Part shown: positions 18,347 to 30,337 of the stretch, one piece after another
Numbering within the stretch: the stretch's first letter is position 1
Layout: every line of letters begins with the position of its first letter
Assembly: GCA_963752325.1 (NCBI GenBank)
Contig: CAVVXU010000004.1
Coordinates: 124,001 to 188,000 of the forward strand
Direction: 5' to 3'
Source of the DNA: CAVTJL01 sp963752325
Lineage (GTDB): Bacteria > Pseudomonadota > Alphaproteobacteria > Geminicoccales > Geminicoccaceae
Length of the DNA: 64,000 nt
Translations under genes and position numbers: made by a program
The notes under the pieces: model-generated
The model's input: the letters and a program-made list of their open reading frames with translations, nothing else
Database searches by the model: none
What the model was told of the DNA's origin: nothing

Positions 18347-19376
18347 CTAACGATGGCTGATGCGCACCAGCTGCTCGAGCGCCGTGGCGGCGCGGCCGCT
18401 GTCGATCGCCTCGGCGGCGAGCGCCACGCCCGAGCGAAGATCGCCAGCCTTGCCTGCTACCACGAGCGCGCCGGCAGCCGCCAGGACGACGGCGTCGCGA
18501 CAGGGCCCCCTGACGCCCGCGAGAACGGCACGGATGGCCTCCGCATTGTGCTCGGCGTCACCGCCCCGCAGATCATCCAGGCTGGCGCGGGGAAGACCAG
18601 CATCCTCCGGAGTGACCTCGAAGACGCGAACCTCGCCGGCGTTCCATTCGGCGACCCGGCTCGGTCCGGTCGTCGTGAGCTCGTCCAGGCCGTCCGAGCC
18701 GTGGACCACCCACGCCCGCTCGCTACCGAGGCGCCCGAGGACACGAGCCAGCGGCTCGACCCACTCGGCGGCGAAGACACCCATGAGCTGGCGCTTGACG
18801 CCGGCCGGATTGGCGAGCGGTCCCAGGAGATTGAAGATCGTTCGTGTGCCGAGCTCGACGCGGGGGCCCGCCACGTGCCGCATGGCGCCGTGATGGCGCG
18901 GCGCCATCATGAAGCCGATCCCGGCCTCGACGATCGATGCCTCGATCTGCTCAACGCTGGCCTCGATATTGACGCCCAAGCGCGGTCAGCACATCGGAGG
19001 AGCCGGCGCGCGAGGAGAGCCCCCGGTTGCCATGCTTGGCGACCGGCACGCCGGCACCCGCCACCACCAGCGCCGACGCGGTCGATATGTTGTAGGTGCC
19101 GGTTCCGTCGCCGCCGGTCCCGCAGGTGTCGATCGCTCCGGCAGGCGCCTTGACCGGCTGCATGCGCTCGCGCAGCACCATGGCCCCGGCGGTGATCTCC
19201 TCGATCGTCTCGCCCCGCACGCGGAGCGCCATCAGGAAACCGCCCATCTGCGCCGGCGTGGCGTCGCCGGACATCATGATGCCGAAGGCCTCCTCGCGCC
19301 TGCTCGAGCGTCAGAGGCGCGGCCCGCTGCAGCGATCGCTATGAGCTGCCTTGAATCGCTGCAGGTCAGCGGTCAT
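18347..19376 (-). CDS. trpD: Anthranilate phosphoribosyltransferase, several frameshifts
   Basis: Transfers phosphoribose to anthranilate. The conserved body is split: GIMMSGDATPAQMGGFLM, AIDTCGTGGDGTGTYNIST (phosphoribosyl-binding glycine loop), KHGNRGLSSRAGSSDVL, then after a shift LGVNIEASVEQIEASI, MAPRHHGAMRHV, RTIFNLLGPLANPA and WVVHGSDGLDEL. One extra G at about 18974 separates LTALG from VNIEA. The N-terminal 35 codons, from MTADLQRFK at 19376 to EAFGIMM, also change frame at least twice. Total of about 343 codons is normal. ATG overlaps the trpG stop. Confidence 0.88.
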
Positions 19377-19958
19377 GCTGCGGCCGCAAGGAGACAATTC
19401 GCCAGAAAGTTGCGGAGAAGGGCATGACCTTCTACTGTCTCGATGCTTTCTGGGTGAAACTGCACGCCATGGATGGGCAAGGAGGCGTGGCGGATACCCA
19501 TGATGACGCCATCGTCTGCTGTCGCATTGACGATCAAGGACGCGGGCATGCTTTCCGGCGCCACCGTCAGCGAGTGGTAGCGCGTGGCGGCAATAGGGGT
19601 CGACAAGCCACGGAACACACCGGTGCCGTCGTGATGGATCCGGCTCACCTTGCCGTGCATCGGCGCCGGAGCGCGCTCGATCCGTGCGCCGAACGCCTGT
19701 GCGATGGCCTGATGGCCAAGGCAGACGCCGAGGATGGGGCAGTGGCCGGCGGCGGCCCGGATCAGATCGAGGCAGATGCCCGCCCGGTCGGGATCGCAGG
19801 GGCCGGGCGAGAGCACGATCGCCTCTGGCCGGCGTGCGAGCGCCGCATCGACGTCGATCGCGTCGTTCCGCACGACTTCGGTCTCTCGCGCCAAGCTCGC
19901 CCAGATAGTGATAAAGATTCCAGGTGAAGCTGTCGTAGTTGTCGATCAGGAGGAGCAT
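19373..19958 (-). CDS. trpG: Anthranilate synthase glutaminase subunit, one frameshift
   Basis: Class I glutamine amidotransferase feeding ammonia to TrpE. It starts MLLLIDNYDSFTWNLYHYL at 19958, shifts frame near 19890 after GELGAR, then continues TEVVRNDAID, LSPGPCDPDRAG, the nucleophile motif ILGVCLGHQAIAQAFG and the catalytic pair in IHGVQFHPESIETVEGH. Corrected length of 194 residues is normal. It overlaps trpD. Unlike in most relatives it is separated from trpE by an opposite-strand gene. PabA-type use for folate is also possible. Confidence 0.9.
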
Positions 19959-20096
19959 GGCGGGTCGGTAGCCATCAGCCGTGTTGGAATGGTGAAGCAG
20001 GAAACGCTGCATCGGCTGGCCCGTCAAGCGTCGGGAGCCCGGCCGGCGGAAGGAGGAGCAGACAAGGATGCCGCGATCGCGAAGGTCGGTCGCCCG

Positions 20097-21354
20097 ATGA
20101 TGCGCGACTGGCTGAGAGGCGTGATCCGCGCCGTGGAGAATGGCCGTTCTCCCATCGGTCTCCGTGGCGCCAGCCTCACGGTTTTGACCCTGCTCGTTCT
20201 CTCGGTGGTTTTGGACTGGCCTCCGCTCGCGAAGCCGCAGTGGGCGCATCGCGCTGCCCGAGGGCCCTCGTCAGCGTCGGCTCCTGCCACCCTCGAGCCG
20301 CTCGCCCCCGAGGCCGTGGCGTCTACCCAGTCGTCCAAGGTGCCGACGGCCGCGATCGAGGGGGCGCCCACCATCCAGGGCGACAGCGGCCCTGCCAGCG
20401 TCGTGGCGGCCGTGGCACCCTCGGCTACGGGACCGTCAGCGCCGCACGAGGAGCGTTCGGCGTTGGCCCGTGCTCCCGTGATGGGTCCGTCGCCGCCGCC
20501 TGCCGCACTTGGCGTCATGCCGGAGAGCCCGGCGCCAAGGCCGGCCAGTCGCTGCCGCGCTCGCCTCCCCGGGGCCAGCGCCGCATCCGCCGGGAGCGCC
20601 GCTTCCCGTCGTTGCGATCATCATCGACGATCTGGGCGTCAACCTGCCGGGGACCGAGCAGGCCCTCCGGCTGCCTGCGCCGCTGACCCTGTCCTTCCTG
20701 CCCTACGGCCACAAGCTCGACGCGTTGGGCAGAGCGGCGCGTGCGGCCGGCGATGAGGTGTTCCTGCATCTGCCGATGCAGGCCGTGGGCGATGAGGATG
20801 CCGGTCCGAACGCGCTGGTCGAGGGCCTCAGCCCCGAGGAGATCGAGGCGGCGCGTGGCGTGGGCGCTCAGTCGCGTCCCGGACGCGGTCGGCGTCAACA
20901 ATCACATGGGCAGCCGGCTCACCGCCGATCCGCGACGCGATGATGCGCGTCATGGCCGATCTGGCCGGCCGCGGGATGGTCTTCGTCGACAGCCTCACGA
21001 GTGCCAGGTCCGTTGCCGCGGCCACCGCGCGCAGCGCTGGCATTCCGGCTGCGTCCCGGGACGTGTTTCTCGACGACGACCAGTCGGAAGCAGCGATCGC
21101 CCGGCAGCTGGCCCAGCTCGAGCGCATCGCTCGCACGTCAGGTACGGCGATCGCGATCGGTCATCCCTATCCAGCTACGCTGGCCGTCCTCGACCGATGG
21201 ATACCGCAGGCCAGGGCACGAGGGGTGCGCTTCGTGACAGGCGAGCAGCGTCATCGCGATCCGCAGCTGCGGCACCTCGACCAACGCCCTTTCCGCCGCG
21301 TGCATCGTGCCTGTTGCCGGGCCGCCGTCCCCGGCCCGCGCGCGCCCGACCTGA
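20097..21354 (+). CDS. Divergent polysaccharide deacetylase family protein, four frameshifts
   Basis: The N-terminus has a single membrane segment near GASLTVLTLLVLSVVLDW, then a long Ala/Pro/Ser-rich linker, then the YibQ-like deacetylase barrel: VAIIIDDLGVNLPGTEQAL, HLPMQAVGDEDAGPNAL, VNNHMGSRLT, GMVFVDSLTS, RDVFLDDDQSEAAI and AIAIGHPYPATLAVLDRWIP. These blocks are spread over frames 0, 1, 2, 0 and 1, each change being +1 (near 20580, 20875, 20935 and 21235). The corrected gene would encode about 415 residues anchored in the inner membrane facing the periplasm. Substrate unknown. The start is tentative (ATG 20097/20100) and so is the end. It sits on the opposite strand between trpE and trpG. 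Confidence 0.78.
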
Positions 21355-21373
21355 GCCGGCTGGCGCCGGGCCG

Positions 21374-22879
21374 TCAGCTGCGGCTGGCGAAGCGGACCGC
21401 TTCCTCCGCCGCCCTCACCAGCGCCTTCGCCTTGTTCAGGGTTTCCTGATACTCGGCCTCGGGATCGCTGTCGGCGACGACGCCACCACCCGCCTGGAGA
21501 TAGATCTTGCCGTCCCGCACGAGGGCCGTGCGGAGCGCGATGCAGGTGTCCATGCTGCCATCGGCGCCGAAATAGCCGACCGTGCCGGCATAGAAGCCCC
21601 GGCGCTCCGGCTCCAGCTCCTCGATGATCTCCATCGCCCGGACCTTTGGCGCGCCGCTCACCGTCCCGGCCGGAAAGCCGGCCACAGGGCATCCAGGGCA
21701 TCGTGCTCCGGCCTGATGCGCCCCTCGACGTTCGAGACGATGTGCATCACGTGGCTGTAGCGCTCGACCACCATCTTCTCGGTCACCTTGACCGAGCCGA
21801 TCTCGGCCACCCGGCCGACGTCGTTGCGGCCCAGATCGAGCAGCATCAAGTGCTCGGCCAGCTCCTTCGGGTCGGCCAGCATCTCCGCTGCAAGCGCCTC
21901 GTCCTCCGCGCGGGTCGCGCCGCGTGGCCGCGTCCCTGCGACAGGTCGAATGGTGACCATGCCGTCGCGTGAGCCGGACGAGGATCTCCGGGCTCGAGCC
22001 GACGAGCGCATAGCCGTCCAGCTGTACGAAGAAGAGGAAGGGCGACGGGTTGAGGCGGCGGAGCGCCCGATAAAGGGCGAAAGGCGGCAGGTCGAATGGA
22101 ACCTCGAAGCGCTGCGAGGGCACGACCTGGAAGATGTCGCCGGCCGCGATGTACTCCTTCGCCCGCCGGACCATGTCGTGATAGGTCTCGCGGGTGACGT
22201 TCGATCGTGGCTCGACGCTCTTCCCGGCAGTCCGGGGCGCTGCGTGGCCAATGCCGCGCTCGAAGTCGCTGACGGTGTCGGCGAGGCGCTCCAGCGCGGC
22301 ATCGAAGGCTTGGTCGGCGCCGATCTCGGGCGACGGATAGACCGGGGTCACGATGGTGACGCGGTCGGCGATGTTGTCGAAAATCGCAGTCAGCGTGGGT
22401 CTGAGATAGACCGCGTCGGGCAAGGCCAGCCGGTCGACGTTCTTGGCCGGCAGGCGTTCCATCAGGCGGACCATGTCGTAGCCCATATGCCCGAAGAGGC
22501 CGGCGGCCATGGGCGGCAGATCGGGCGGCAGGTCGATACGGCTCTGGCGGACAAGCGCCCTCAGGCTCTCCAACGCGGGCTCCCCGGTCGGCTCGAAAGC
22601 GGCACGGTCAGCCCGCACGCGGCGGTTGATCTCCGCGCGGTCGCCGAAGCAACGCCATACCACGTCTGGCCTGAGCCCGATGATCGAGTAGCGGCCGCGC
22701 GCGGCGCCGCCCTCGACGCTCTCCAAGAGGAAGCTGTAGGGCTTTCCCTCGGCAAGCTTCAGCATGGCCGAGACCGGGGTCTCGAGATCCGCGATGAGCG
22801 ACGTCCAGACCACCTGCGGCCTGCCGGCCTCGTAGGCTGCCTTGAAGGCTGCGCGATCAGGCTGGGTCTGCATGCTCAT
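21374..22879 (-). CDS. trpE: Anthranilate synthase component I, two compensating frameshifts
   Basis: Chorismate to anthranilate, first step of tryptophan synthesis. The N-terminal half is clear: SFLLESVEGGAARGRYSIIG (feedback-site region), GDIFQVVPSQRFEVPFDLP, YALVGSSPEILVRL. The C-terminus is also clear: AGFPAGTVSGAPKVRAM and YAGTVGYFGADGSMDTCIALRT. Between about 21690 and 21970 the long frame reads nonsense, while the true core (TIRPVAGTRPRGATRAED, LLDLGRNDVGRVA, EKMVVERYSHVMHIVSNVEG) is in another frame. One insertion and one deletion cancel, so the 501-codon frame stays open. It overlaps the ppiD stop by ATGA. Confidence 0.92.
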   Translation of the reverse strand: MSMQTQPDRAAFKAAYEAGRPQVVWTSLIADLETPVSAMLKLAEGKPYSFLLESVEGGAARGRYSIIGLRPDVVWRCFGDRAEINRRVRADRAAFEPTGEPALESLRALVRQSRIDLPPDLPPMAAGLFGHMGYDMVRLMERLPAKNVDRLALPDAVYLRPTLTAIFDNIADRVTIVTPVYPSPEIGADQAFDAALERLADTVSDFERGIGHAAPRTAGKSVEPRSNVTRETYHDMVRRAKEYIAAGDIFQVVPSQRFEVPFDLPPFALYRALRRLNPSPFLFFVQLDGYALVGSSPEILVRLTRRHGHHSTCRRDAATRRDPRGGRGACSGDAGRPEGAGRALDAARSGPQRRRPGGRDRLGQGDREDGGRALQPRDAHRLERRGAHQAGARCPGCPVAGFPAGTVSGAPKVRAMEIIEELEPERRGFYAGTVGYFGADGSMDTCIALRTALVRDGKIYLQAGGGVVADSDPEAEYQETLNKAKALVRAAEEAVRFASRS

Positions 22880-24766
22880 TGCGCCATCGACTGGATCAGC
22901 TGGTCGAGCGCCGCCTGATTGATCTCGACCGTATAGCGTTCGCGGAGCGCATCCTCGTAGCTGGTGACGATCTCGCCCTGCAGCTCGTTGCCGAGCGCCG
23001 TCGTCAACGCCGTGACGTCGGCCTTGGGATCGGAGGGTATGATTGCATCGGTCGCAATGATGGCGGCACCGGCGGGCACCGCGACGACCTTGTCCGCGAC
23101 CTTGCCGACGGGCGTCGCGAAGAGGGCCTGCACGGCATCGGGGCTCAGGCCTTGGGCCGAGCCCGGATCACTTCGCTTGAGCGGCGGGATCGCGTCCAGC
23201 TTGCGGTCGGGAGCGGCCTTGGCGAGCTGCGTCGAGTGCGGCGCCGCCCTGCGCATCCTTGAGCAGCGTCTCGGCCTGCTTGGTCGCTTCCTTCCGCTGC
23301 TCCTCCTGTTGCCAGGCCTTGGTGACGCTGTCCTTGACCTCGGCCAGCGGTCGGGTGCTCGCGGGCTGGATCTCGTTCAGATGGAAGATGAAGTAGCTGT
23401 TGTCCTTGCCGTGGATCAGCAGCGAGGTGTCGTCCTTCGCGGCGCTGAAGATCTCGTCCAGCATCTCGCTCGTCAGCTCGACACCGGCCGGCCGCTTGCC
23501 GTCCTTGGTGTCGCCGGCCCGATCGATCGGAGGAAGCTTGTGGAGCTGGACGCCGACCTTGTCGGCGGCCTCGGCCAGCGTGGCGCCACCGCCGACAGCG
23601 TCGTCGACGGTGTTCGCCATCGTCGGCAGCTCGTCCTCGGCCTTGCGGAGCGCGATTTCCTTGCGGATCTGCTCCTGAACCTCGGAAAGCGGCTGCTGGT
23701 GCTCGGGCTCCATCTTGACGAGCCGCAGGAGATGCCAGCCGAAGCTCGTCTGGAGCGGCTGGGAGACCTGATCCTGGTTCAGGGCAAAGGCTGCCTTGTC
23801 CAGAGGATCAGGCAGCTGGCCTGACGTCACCGGCCCCACATTCGTCGTTGAGACCTTGCTCCCGAGCTCATCGGCGATCTTTGCGAAGCTCTCGCCTGCG
23901 GCGACCTTCTTGGCCGCCTCGTCGATCGTCGGCTTGTCCGGCGCCAGCAGCTGGAGGAACCAGCGCCTCTCCGGCGTCGTGTAGTGCCCCTTGTCCTCCT
24001 CGTACGCCTTCTTGATCTCCTCCTCGCCCACATTGATCTCGCCTGCGAGATCGGCCGCTGAGAGGATGAGGATGTCGGCGCTCCTGCGCTCCGGCGCCTT
24101 GTAGCTGTCGGCGTGGGCATCGAGGTAGGTCTGCAGATCCTTCTCGGTCGGATCGGTCGTCTGCATCGATGCGGCCTCGACGACGAGCGCTTGGCCTCGA
24201 CGCTGCTCGTCCTGCCATGCCGCCACCGCGCGGGCCAAGGTGGCGGAGCCGGCTGCCGGGCCTGTGACGGCGTCGACCACCTGAGAGCGCAACACGTCAC
24301 CCCGAAGCTGGCTAAGGAAGGCCTCCTCGCTGAGCCCGCTCGAGCGGAGAAAATAATCGAACCGTGAGCGATCGAACTTTCCCGCCGTCTGGAAGGCTGG
24401 CTGGTCGCGGATGGTCTGGGCGAGCGTGGTGTCGGCGACGGAGAGGCCGAGAGCGCGGATATGCGCATCGATCAGCCGGCCGGCGATGCTCTGCTGCAGC
24501 GCCTGGCGAACCAGCCCCTCCATGATTCCGGGCGAGCGCTGGATCTTGCCCTGCAGCTGCTGTGCGAGGCGGTCGAAGCTGTTGTTGGCCTCGCGGCTGA
24601 GATCGGCCCCGTTGATCGGAGGCCCGTCGACCTCGGCGATCGGCCCCGTTTCCCGGGGCGCGCGGAAGATGTCGCCGATACCCCAGATACCGAAGCTGAT
24701 GCACAGGAGGATCAGCAGGAGGCGCACCACCCAGCTGGTGGCACGCTGGCGCATTGCATCGAGCAT
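22876..24766 (-). CDS. ppiD: PpiD-like periplasmic peptidyl-prolyl isomerase, one frameshift
   Basis: A membrane-anchored SurA/PpiD-type foldase of about 630 residues. From ATG 24766 (MLDAMRQRATSWVVR) there is one transmembrane segment, LLLILLCISFGIWGIGDIF, then the SurA_N-like chaperone domain, a parvulin-type region (PERRWFLQLLAP, VSQPLQTSFGWHLLRLVKM) and a second C-terminal domain. A shift near 23230 moves the last 120 residues (QLAKAAPDRKLDAIPPLKRSD to the end) into another frame. The product should help fold outer-membrane and secreted proteins. It stands first in the run ppiD-trpE, divergent from tpiA. Confidence 0.87.
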
Positions 24767-24937
24767 CGAGCGGATCCAAATGGTGCCCCGCACAAGGCCA
24801 TCGGGGCAAAAGACGGCGGAGACCATAGGTGGCGTGGCAGTGGCCCGCAACCGCCAAACGGGGCGGCTGCGGGCCTGGAAAGCCCCCACGGGCTATGCTA
24901 GCTAGCCGGCCGGCAAGAGGGTGCTGGAATCGAAGTC

Positions 24938-25682
24938 ATGCATTTGGCGCGGCCGATCGTTTTCGGCAATTGGAAGATGAACGGTCTCCGCTCGGAAGGG
25001 CTGGCGCTGGCCGGTGGCACTCGCCGAACGGACGCACCGGCTGTCCGGCACACTCGGCGTCTTTCCGCCATTCACGATTCTCCGTGATGTCGCGACCCGC
25101 CTGGCCGGCACGGGCATCATTGTGGGGGCCCAAGACTGTCACGAGCGGGCGTCGGGGGCCTTCACTGGCGAGATCAGCGCCGCGATGGTGCGCGATGCGG
25201 GTGCCACGGCGGTCATCCTCGGCCACTCCGAGAGGCGGCACGGGTTGGGCGAGAGCGACGCGCGCGTCCGTAGCAAGGTTGCCGCTGCACAGGCCGAGGG
25301 CCTCACGATCGTCCTGTGCATTGGGGAGACCGAGGCGGAATGGCAGGCTGGTCGACGCGAGGAGGTGCTGCGACGCCAGCTCCTCGAGAGCCTGCCGGAT
25401 CAGGTCGATCAGGAGCAGCTGGTTGTTGCCTACGAGCCCATCTGGGCTATCGGCACGGGACGCACCCCTACGACCGCCGACATCGCGGCCACGCAGCAGT
25501 TCATCGACAGCGAGCTGGCAAACCGCGGGCTTCGGCCGCCCGTCCTCTACGGTGGGTCGGTCAAGCCCGACAATGCTGTCGACATCATGGCGCTGGACTC
25601 GGTGGCCGGAGCCCTCGTGGGCGGGGCCTCCCTGGACGTCGCCGCGTTCTGGAGCATCTATCAGGCGGGCGGTGGCACGTGA
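24938..25682 (+). CDS. tpiA: Triose-phosphate isomerase, one frameshift
   Basis: Interconverts dihydroxyacetone phosphate and glyceraldehyde-3-phosphate. N-terminus MHLARPIVFGNWKMNG (substrate-binding Asn and Lys) at 24938; after an extra G near 25007 the rest follows in the next frame: VGAQDCHERASGAFTGE, VILGHSERR (catalytic His), VVAYEPIWAIGTGRTPT (catalytic Glu) and VLYGGSVKPDNA. Corrected length of about 247 residues is normal. First gene of the tpiA-secG-pyrG-kdsA-eno run. Confidence 0.93.
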
Positions 25683-25734
25683 GCTGTCGCACGGCGTCGG
25701 CCACAGCGCGTTTCCTGCCATCCTATCGGACACG

Positions 25735-26130
25735 ATGATGACGACGGTCATTTTGGTGATTCACGTGCTGATCGCGGCGGCGCTTGTTGCCGTGATCCTC
25801 GTGCAGCGGAGCGAGGGCGGGGCGCTCGGCGGGCTCGGCGGCGGCACGTTCGGGGGCCTGATGACGGGCCGCGGCACCGCCAACCTGCTCACCCGGACCA
25901 CGGCCATCCTGGCTGCCTGCTTCCTCGGGACCAGCATGGCGCTGGCGCTCCTGGCAGGCCGGTCCGAGCGCGCGCCCTCGATTCTCGATCTGCCGTCTCA
26001 GCCGCCTGCGGCCACCTCCAGCGCGCCGGCCGCGCCAGCCCAACCCGGAACGTCCGGCCAGCCGGCCGCGCCAGCCAAGCCGGCAGCGCCCGCGGCGCCG
26101 ACAGAGCCGAGCGCACCGGTTGCGCAGTGA
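25735..26130 (+). CDS. secG: Preprotein translocase subunit SecG
   Basis: A 131-residue SecG, the small SecYEG subunit that assists protein export. Two membrane segments (TVILVIHVLIAAALVAVILV and LLTRTTAILAACFLGTSMAL) flank the signature QRSEGGALGGLGGGTFGGLM. The C-terminal 45 residues are a Pro/Ala-rich tail, common in alphaproteobacterial SecG. Paired ATGs at 25735 and 25738; the first is used. It sits between tpiA and pyrG in the conserved order. Confidence 0.94.
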   Translation: MMTTVILVIHVLIAAALVAVILVQRSEGGALGGLGGGTFGGLMTGRGTANLLTRTTAILAACFLGTSMALALLAGRSERAPSILDLPSQPPAATSSAPAAPAQPGTSGQPAAPAKPAAPAAPTEPSAPVAQ

Positions 26131-26212
26131 GCAGGGACGTCTCGCGGAAGTAAGTGACACTCTCGCGGCGCCCTCCTGCTCCTGTTGCGACCGCGATGGA
26201 TAGTCAGAGCTG

Positions 26213-27837
<1,625 letters not shown>

Positions 27838-27841
<4 letters not shown>

Positions 27842-28692
27842 CGATGGCCAAGCAGAGCCGCTCCGTGCAGATCGGCCCCCTCGCCGTGGCGCAGGACAGG
27901 CCGCTCACCCTGATCGCCGGCCCCTGCGTGATCGAGAGCCGCGATCATGCGCTCACGATGGCCGCAGCGCTGGTCGAGATCACGACCGAGCTCGGCATCC
28001 CGCTCATCTTCAAGAGCTCGTTCGACAAGGCCAACCGCACGAGCGCCTCGAGCGCGCGAGGTGTCGGGCTGGCGGAAGGCGTCAGCATCCTGGCCGAGGT
28101 TCGGGAGCGCCATGGATGCCCGGTGCTCACGGACGTTCACGAGAGCGGCCAGTGCGCGCCCGTCGCCGAGGCGGTGGACGTCCTCCAGATCCCGGCCTTC
28201 CTCTGCCGTCAGACCGACCTGCTCCGCGCGGCGGCCGAGACCGGGCGGGCGATCAACATCAAGAAGGGGCAGTTCCTCGCCCCCTGGGACATGGCCCAGG
28301 TCACCGCGAAGCTCGAGAGCTTCGGTGCCGAGCGGGTCCTGGTGTGCGAACGTGGCGCCTCGTTTGGCTATAATACACTGGTCTCCGACATTCGCGCTCT
28401 GGCCTATCTGGCCGCGACAGGCTGGCCCGTGGTCTTCGATGCGACCCATTCGGTGCAGCAGCCGGGCGGTCTCGGCGGCCGCAGCGGCGGGCAGCGCGAG
28501 TTCGTGCCGGTGCTGGCGCGGGCAGCGGTCGCCGTGGGCGTGGCCGGTGTCTTCATCGAGTCGCATGAGACGCCCGACCAGGCGCCGAGCGACGGGCCGA
28601 ACATGGTGCCGCTCGGGCGCATGCGTGAGCTGCTGAGCGATCTGAAGGCCTTCGATGCCCTGGCCAAGAGCCGATCGATCATCGAGCTCTAG
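27838..28692 (+). CDS. kdsA: 3-deoxy-8-phosphooctulonate (KDO-8-P) synthase
   Basis: A 284-residue enzyme that condenses arabinose-5-phosphate with PEP to KDO-8-phosphate for lipopolysaccharide. Motifs: LIAGPCVIESRDHAL near 25, FKSSFDKANRTS near 60, VLTDVHES, PAFLCRQTDLLRAAAETG and NIKKGQFLAPWDM near 135, FDATHSVQQPGG near 205 and FIESHETPDQAPSDGPNM near 245. The presence of kdsA shows a KDO-containing outer membrane. It is translationally coupled to pyrG and followed by eno. Confidence 0.97.
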
Positions 28693-28713
28693 GACGAATC
28701 TGGGAGGTGAGTT

Positions 28714-30000
28714 GTGGGTGATACCGAGATCGTCGCCATCCAGGGTCGGGAGATCCTCGACAGCCGTGGCAATCCAACGGTGGAGGTCGACATCGAGCTC
28801 GCCTGTGGTGCTGCAGGCCGTGCCGCCGTGCCCTCCGGCGCCTCCACCGGCACGCGCGAGGCGATCGAGCGGCGCGACGGCGACAAGGGCCGCTTCGGTG
28901 GCAAGGGCGTCCTGAAGGCGGTGGCGGCCGTCAACGGCGAGATCACCGATGCCCTCCTGGGGCGGGACGCGGTCGACCAGGGGAGCATCGACGCGACACT
29001 GGTCGAGCTCGACGGCACCGACACCAAATCCAGGCTCGGCGCGAACGCCATCCTGGGCGTCAGCCTGGCGGTGGCCAAGGCCGCCGCCGCGGCGTGCGAG
29101 CTGCCGCTCTACCGGTATCTGGGTGGCGTCGGGGCGCGGCTGCTGCCCACGCCGATGATGAACGTCATCAACGGCGGTGCCCACGCCGACAACCCGATCG
29201 ACATCCAGGAATTCATGGTGATGCCGGTGGGTGCCCCCACCTTCGCCGAGGCGCTGCGCATGGGCGCCGAGGTCTTCCACGCGCTCAAGAAGGCGCTCAA
29301 GGACGCCGGCCACAACACCAATGTCGGCGACGAGGGCGGCTTTGCGCCGGACCTCGCCGGGGCCGAGGAAGCGCTCGCTTTCCTCGAGAAGGCGGTGGCC
29401 GCCGCCGGCTACCGCGTGGGCGATGATGTCGTTTTCGCCCTCGATCCGGCTGCGAGCGAGTTCTTCGAGAACGGCCGCTACGAGATGAAGGGCGAGGGCA
29501 AGAGCCTCGATGCCGAGGGCATGACCCGCTTCTACGCAGGGCTCTGCGACCGCTTCCCGATCGTGTCGATCGAGGATGGCCTGGCCGAGGGCGACTGGGA
29601 CGGCTGGAAGCACATGACCGACGCCATGGGCAGCAAGATCCAGCTCGTGGGCGACGATCTCTTCGTCACAAATCCCAAGATCCTCCAGGAAGGCATCGAC
29701 CGCGGCATCGCCAATGCCATCCTGATCAAGGTGAACCAGATCGGCTCGCTCAGCGAGACGCTGGACGCGGTGAGCCTTGGTGCCCGGTTCGGCTACCGCT
29801 CGATCATCTCGCACCGCTCGGGCGAGACCGAGGACTCGACCATCGCCGATCTCGCGGTGGCCACCGGCTGCGGCCAGATCAAGACGGGCTCGCTCTCGCG
29901 CTCGGACCGCATGGCCAAGTACAACCAGCTTCTCCGCATCGAGGAGGAGCTGGGCTCCGCCGCCCGCTTCGCCGGCCGCGACGCGCTGGCGCGCGGCTGA
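28714..30000 (+). CDS. eno: Enolase (phosphopyruvate hydratase)
   Basis: A 428-residue glycolytic enzyme converting 2-phosphoglycerate to PEP. It starts at GTG 28714 with GGGAGGTGAG upstream: (M)GDTEIVAIQGREILDSRGNPTVEVD. Active-site segments GASTGTREA, NVINGGAHADNPIDIQEFM, EGGFAPDL, metal ligands in FALDPAAS and SIEDGLAEGDW, and SHRSGETEDSTIADLAVA with IKTGSLSRSDRMAKYNQL are all intact. It also supplies PEP to the neighbouring kdsA product. Confidence 0.98.
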   Translation: MGDTEIVAIQGREILDSRGNPTVEVDIELACGAAGRAAVPSGASTGTREAIERRDGDKGRFGGKGVLKAVAAVNGEITDALLGRDAVDQGSIDATLVELDGTDTKSRLGANAILGVSLAVAKAAAAACELPLYRYLGGVGARLLPTPMMNVINGGAHADNPIDIQEFMVMPVGAPTFAEALRMGAEVFHALKKALKDAGHNTNVGDEGGFAPDLAGAEEALAFLEKAVAAAGYRVGDDVVFALDPAASEFFENGRYEMKGEGKSLDAEGMTRFYAGLCDRFPIVSIEDGLAEGDWDGWKHMTDAMGSKIQLVGDDLFVTNPKILQEGIDRGIANAILIKVNQIGSLSETLDAVSLGARFGYRSIISHRSGETEDSTIADLAVATGCGQIKTGSLSRSDRMAKYNQLLRIEEELGSAARFAGRDALARG

Positions 30001-30010
30001 GCCCGTCTCG

Positions 30011-30337
30011 ATGATGCCGCGGTCCCTCAAGCGTTGGCTGACCGAGAACTGGGTGCTCCTCGGCGCCTTCCTGATGTTGGCCTATTTCGGCTACCACGCC
30101 GTGCACGGCCAGCGGGGCCTTCTCGCTTGGCTGGACGTCAGCCGCGAGCTGCAGCGCAGCCGCACCGAGCTCGCGTTGCTCCGGACAGAGACCGACGGTC
30201 TACAGGCGCAGGTCGATGCCCTCCAGCCGGACAAGAGCGATCCCGATCTGGTCGAGAGCGAGCTGCGCCGGCTGGGCTATATCGGTCAGGGCGAGAAGGT
30301 CATCCTTGAGAAGAACGCTCCCGACGCCGGTCGATGA
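30011..30337 (+). CDS. ftsB: Septum formation initiator family protein (FtsB-like)
   Basis: A 108-residue bitopic protein. A short basic cytoplasmic end (MMPRSLKRWLTENW) precedes one membrane helix (VLLGAFLMLAYFGYHAV), then the GQRGLLAW signature and a coiled coil (SRELQRSRTELALLRTETDG), ending ESELRRLGYIGQGEKVILE. This is the DivIC/FtsB pattern, a divisome component bridging FtsL and FtsQ. It lies between eno and pdhA, the standard alphaproteobacterial place. Confidence 0.9.
   Translation: MMPRSLKRWLTENWVLLGAFLMLAYFGYHAVHGQRGLLAWLDVSRELQRSRTELALLRTETDGLQAQVDALQPDKSDPDLVESELRRLGYIGQGEKVILEKNAPDAGR

Noticed and set aside
20068..20100. Start of the deacetylase gene at ATG 20068, which has a good AGGAGGAG site
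   Set aside because: This frame stops after 10 codons and would need a -1 shift, opposite to the +1 pattern of all other lesions in the gene, so 20097 was preferred with low certainty.
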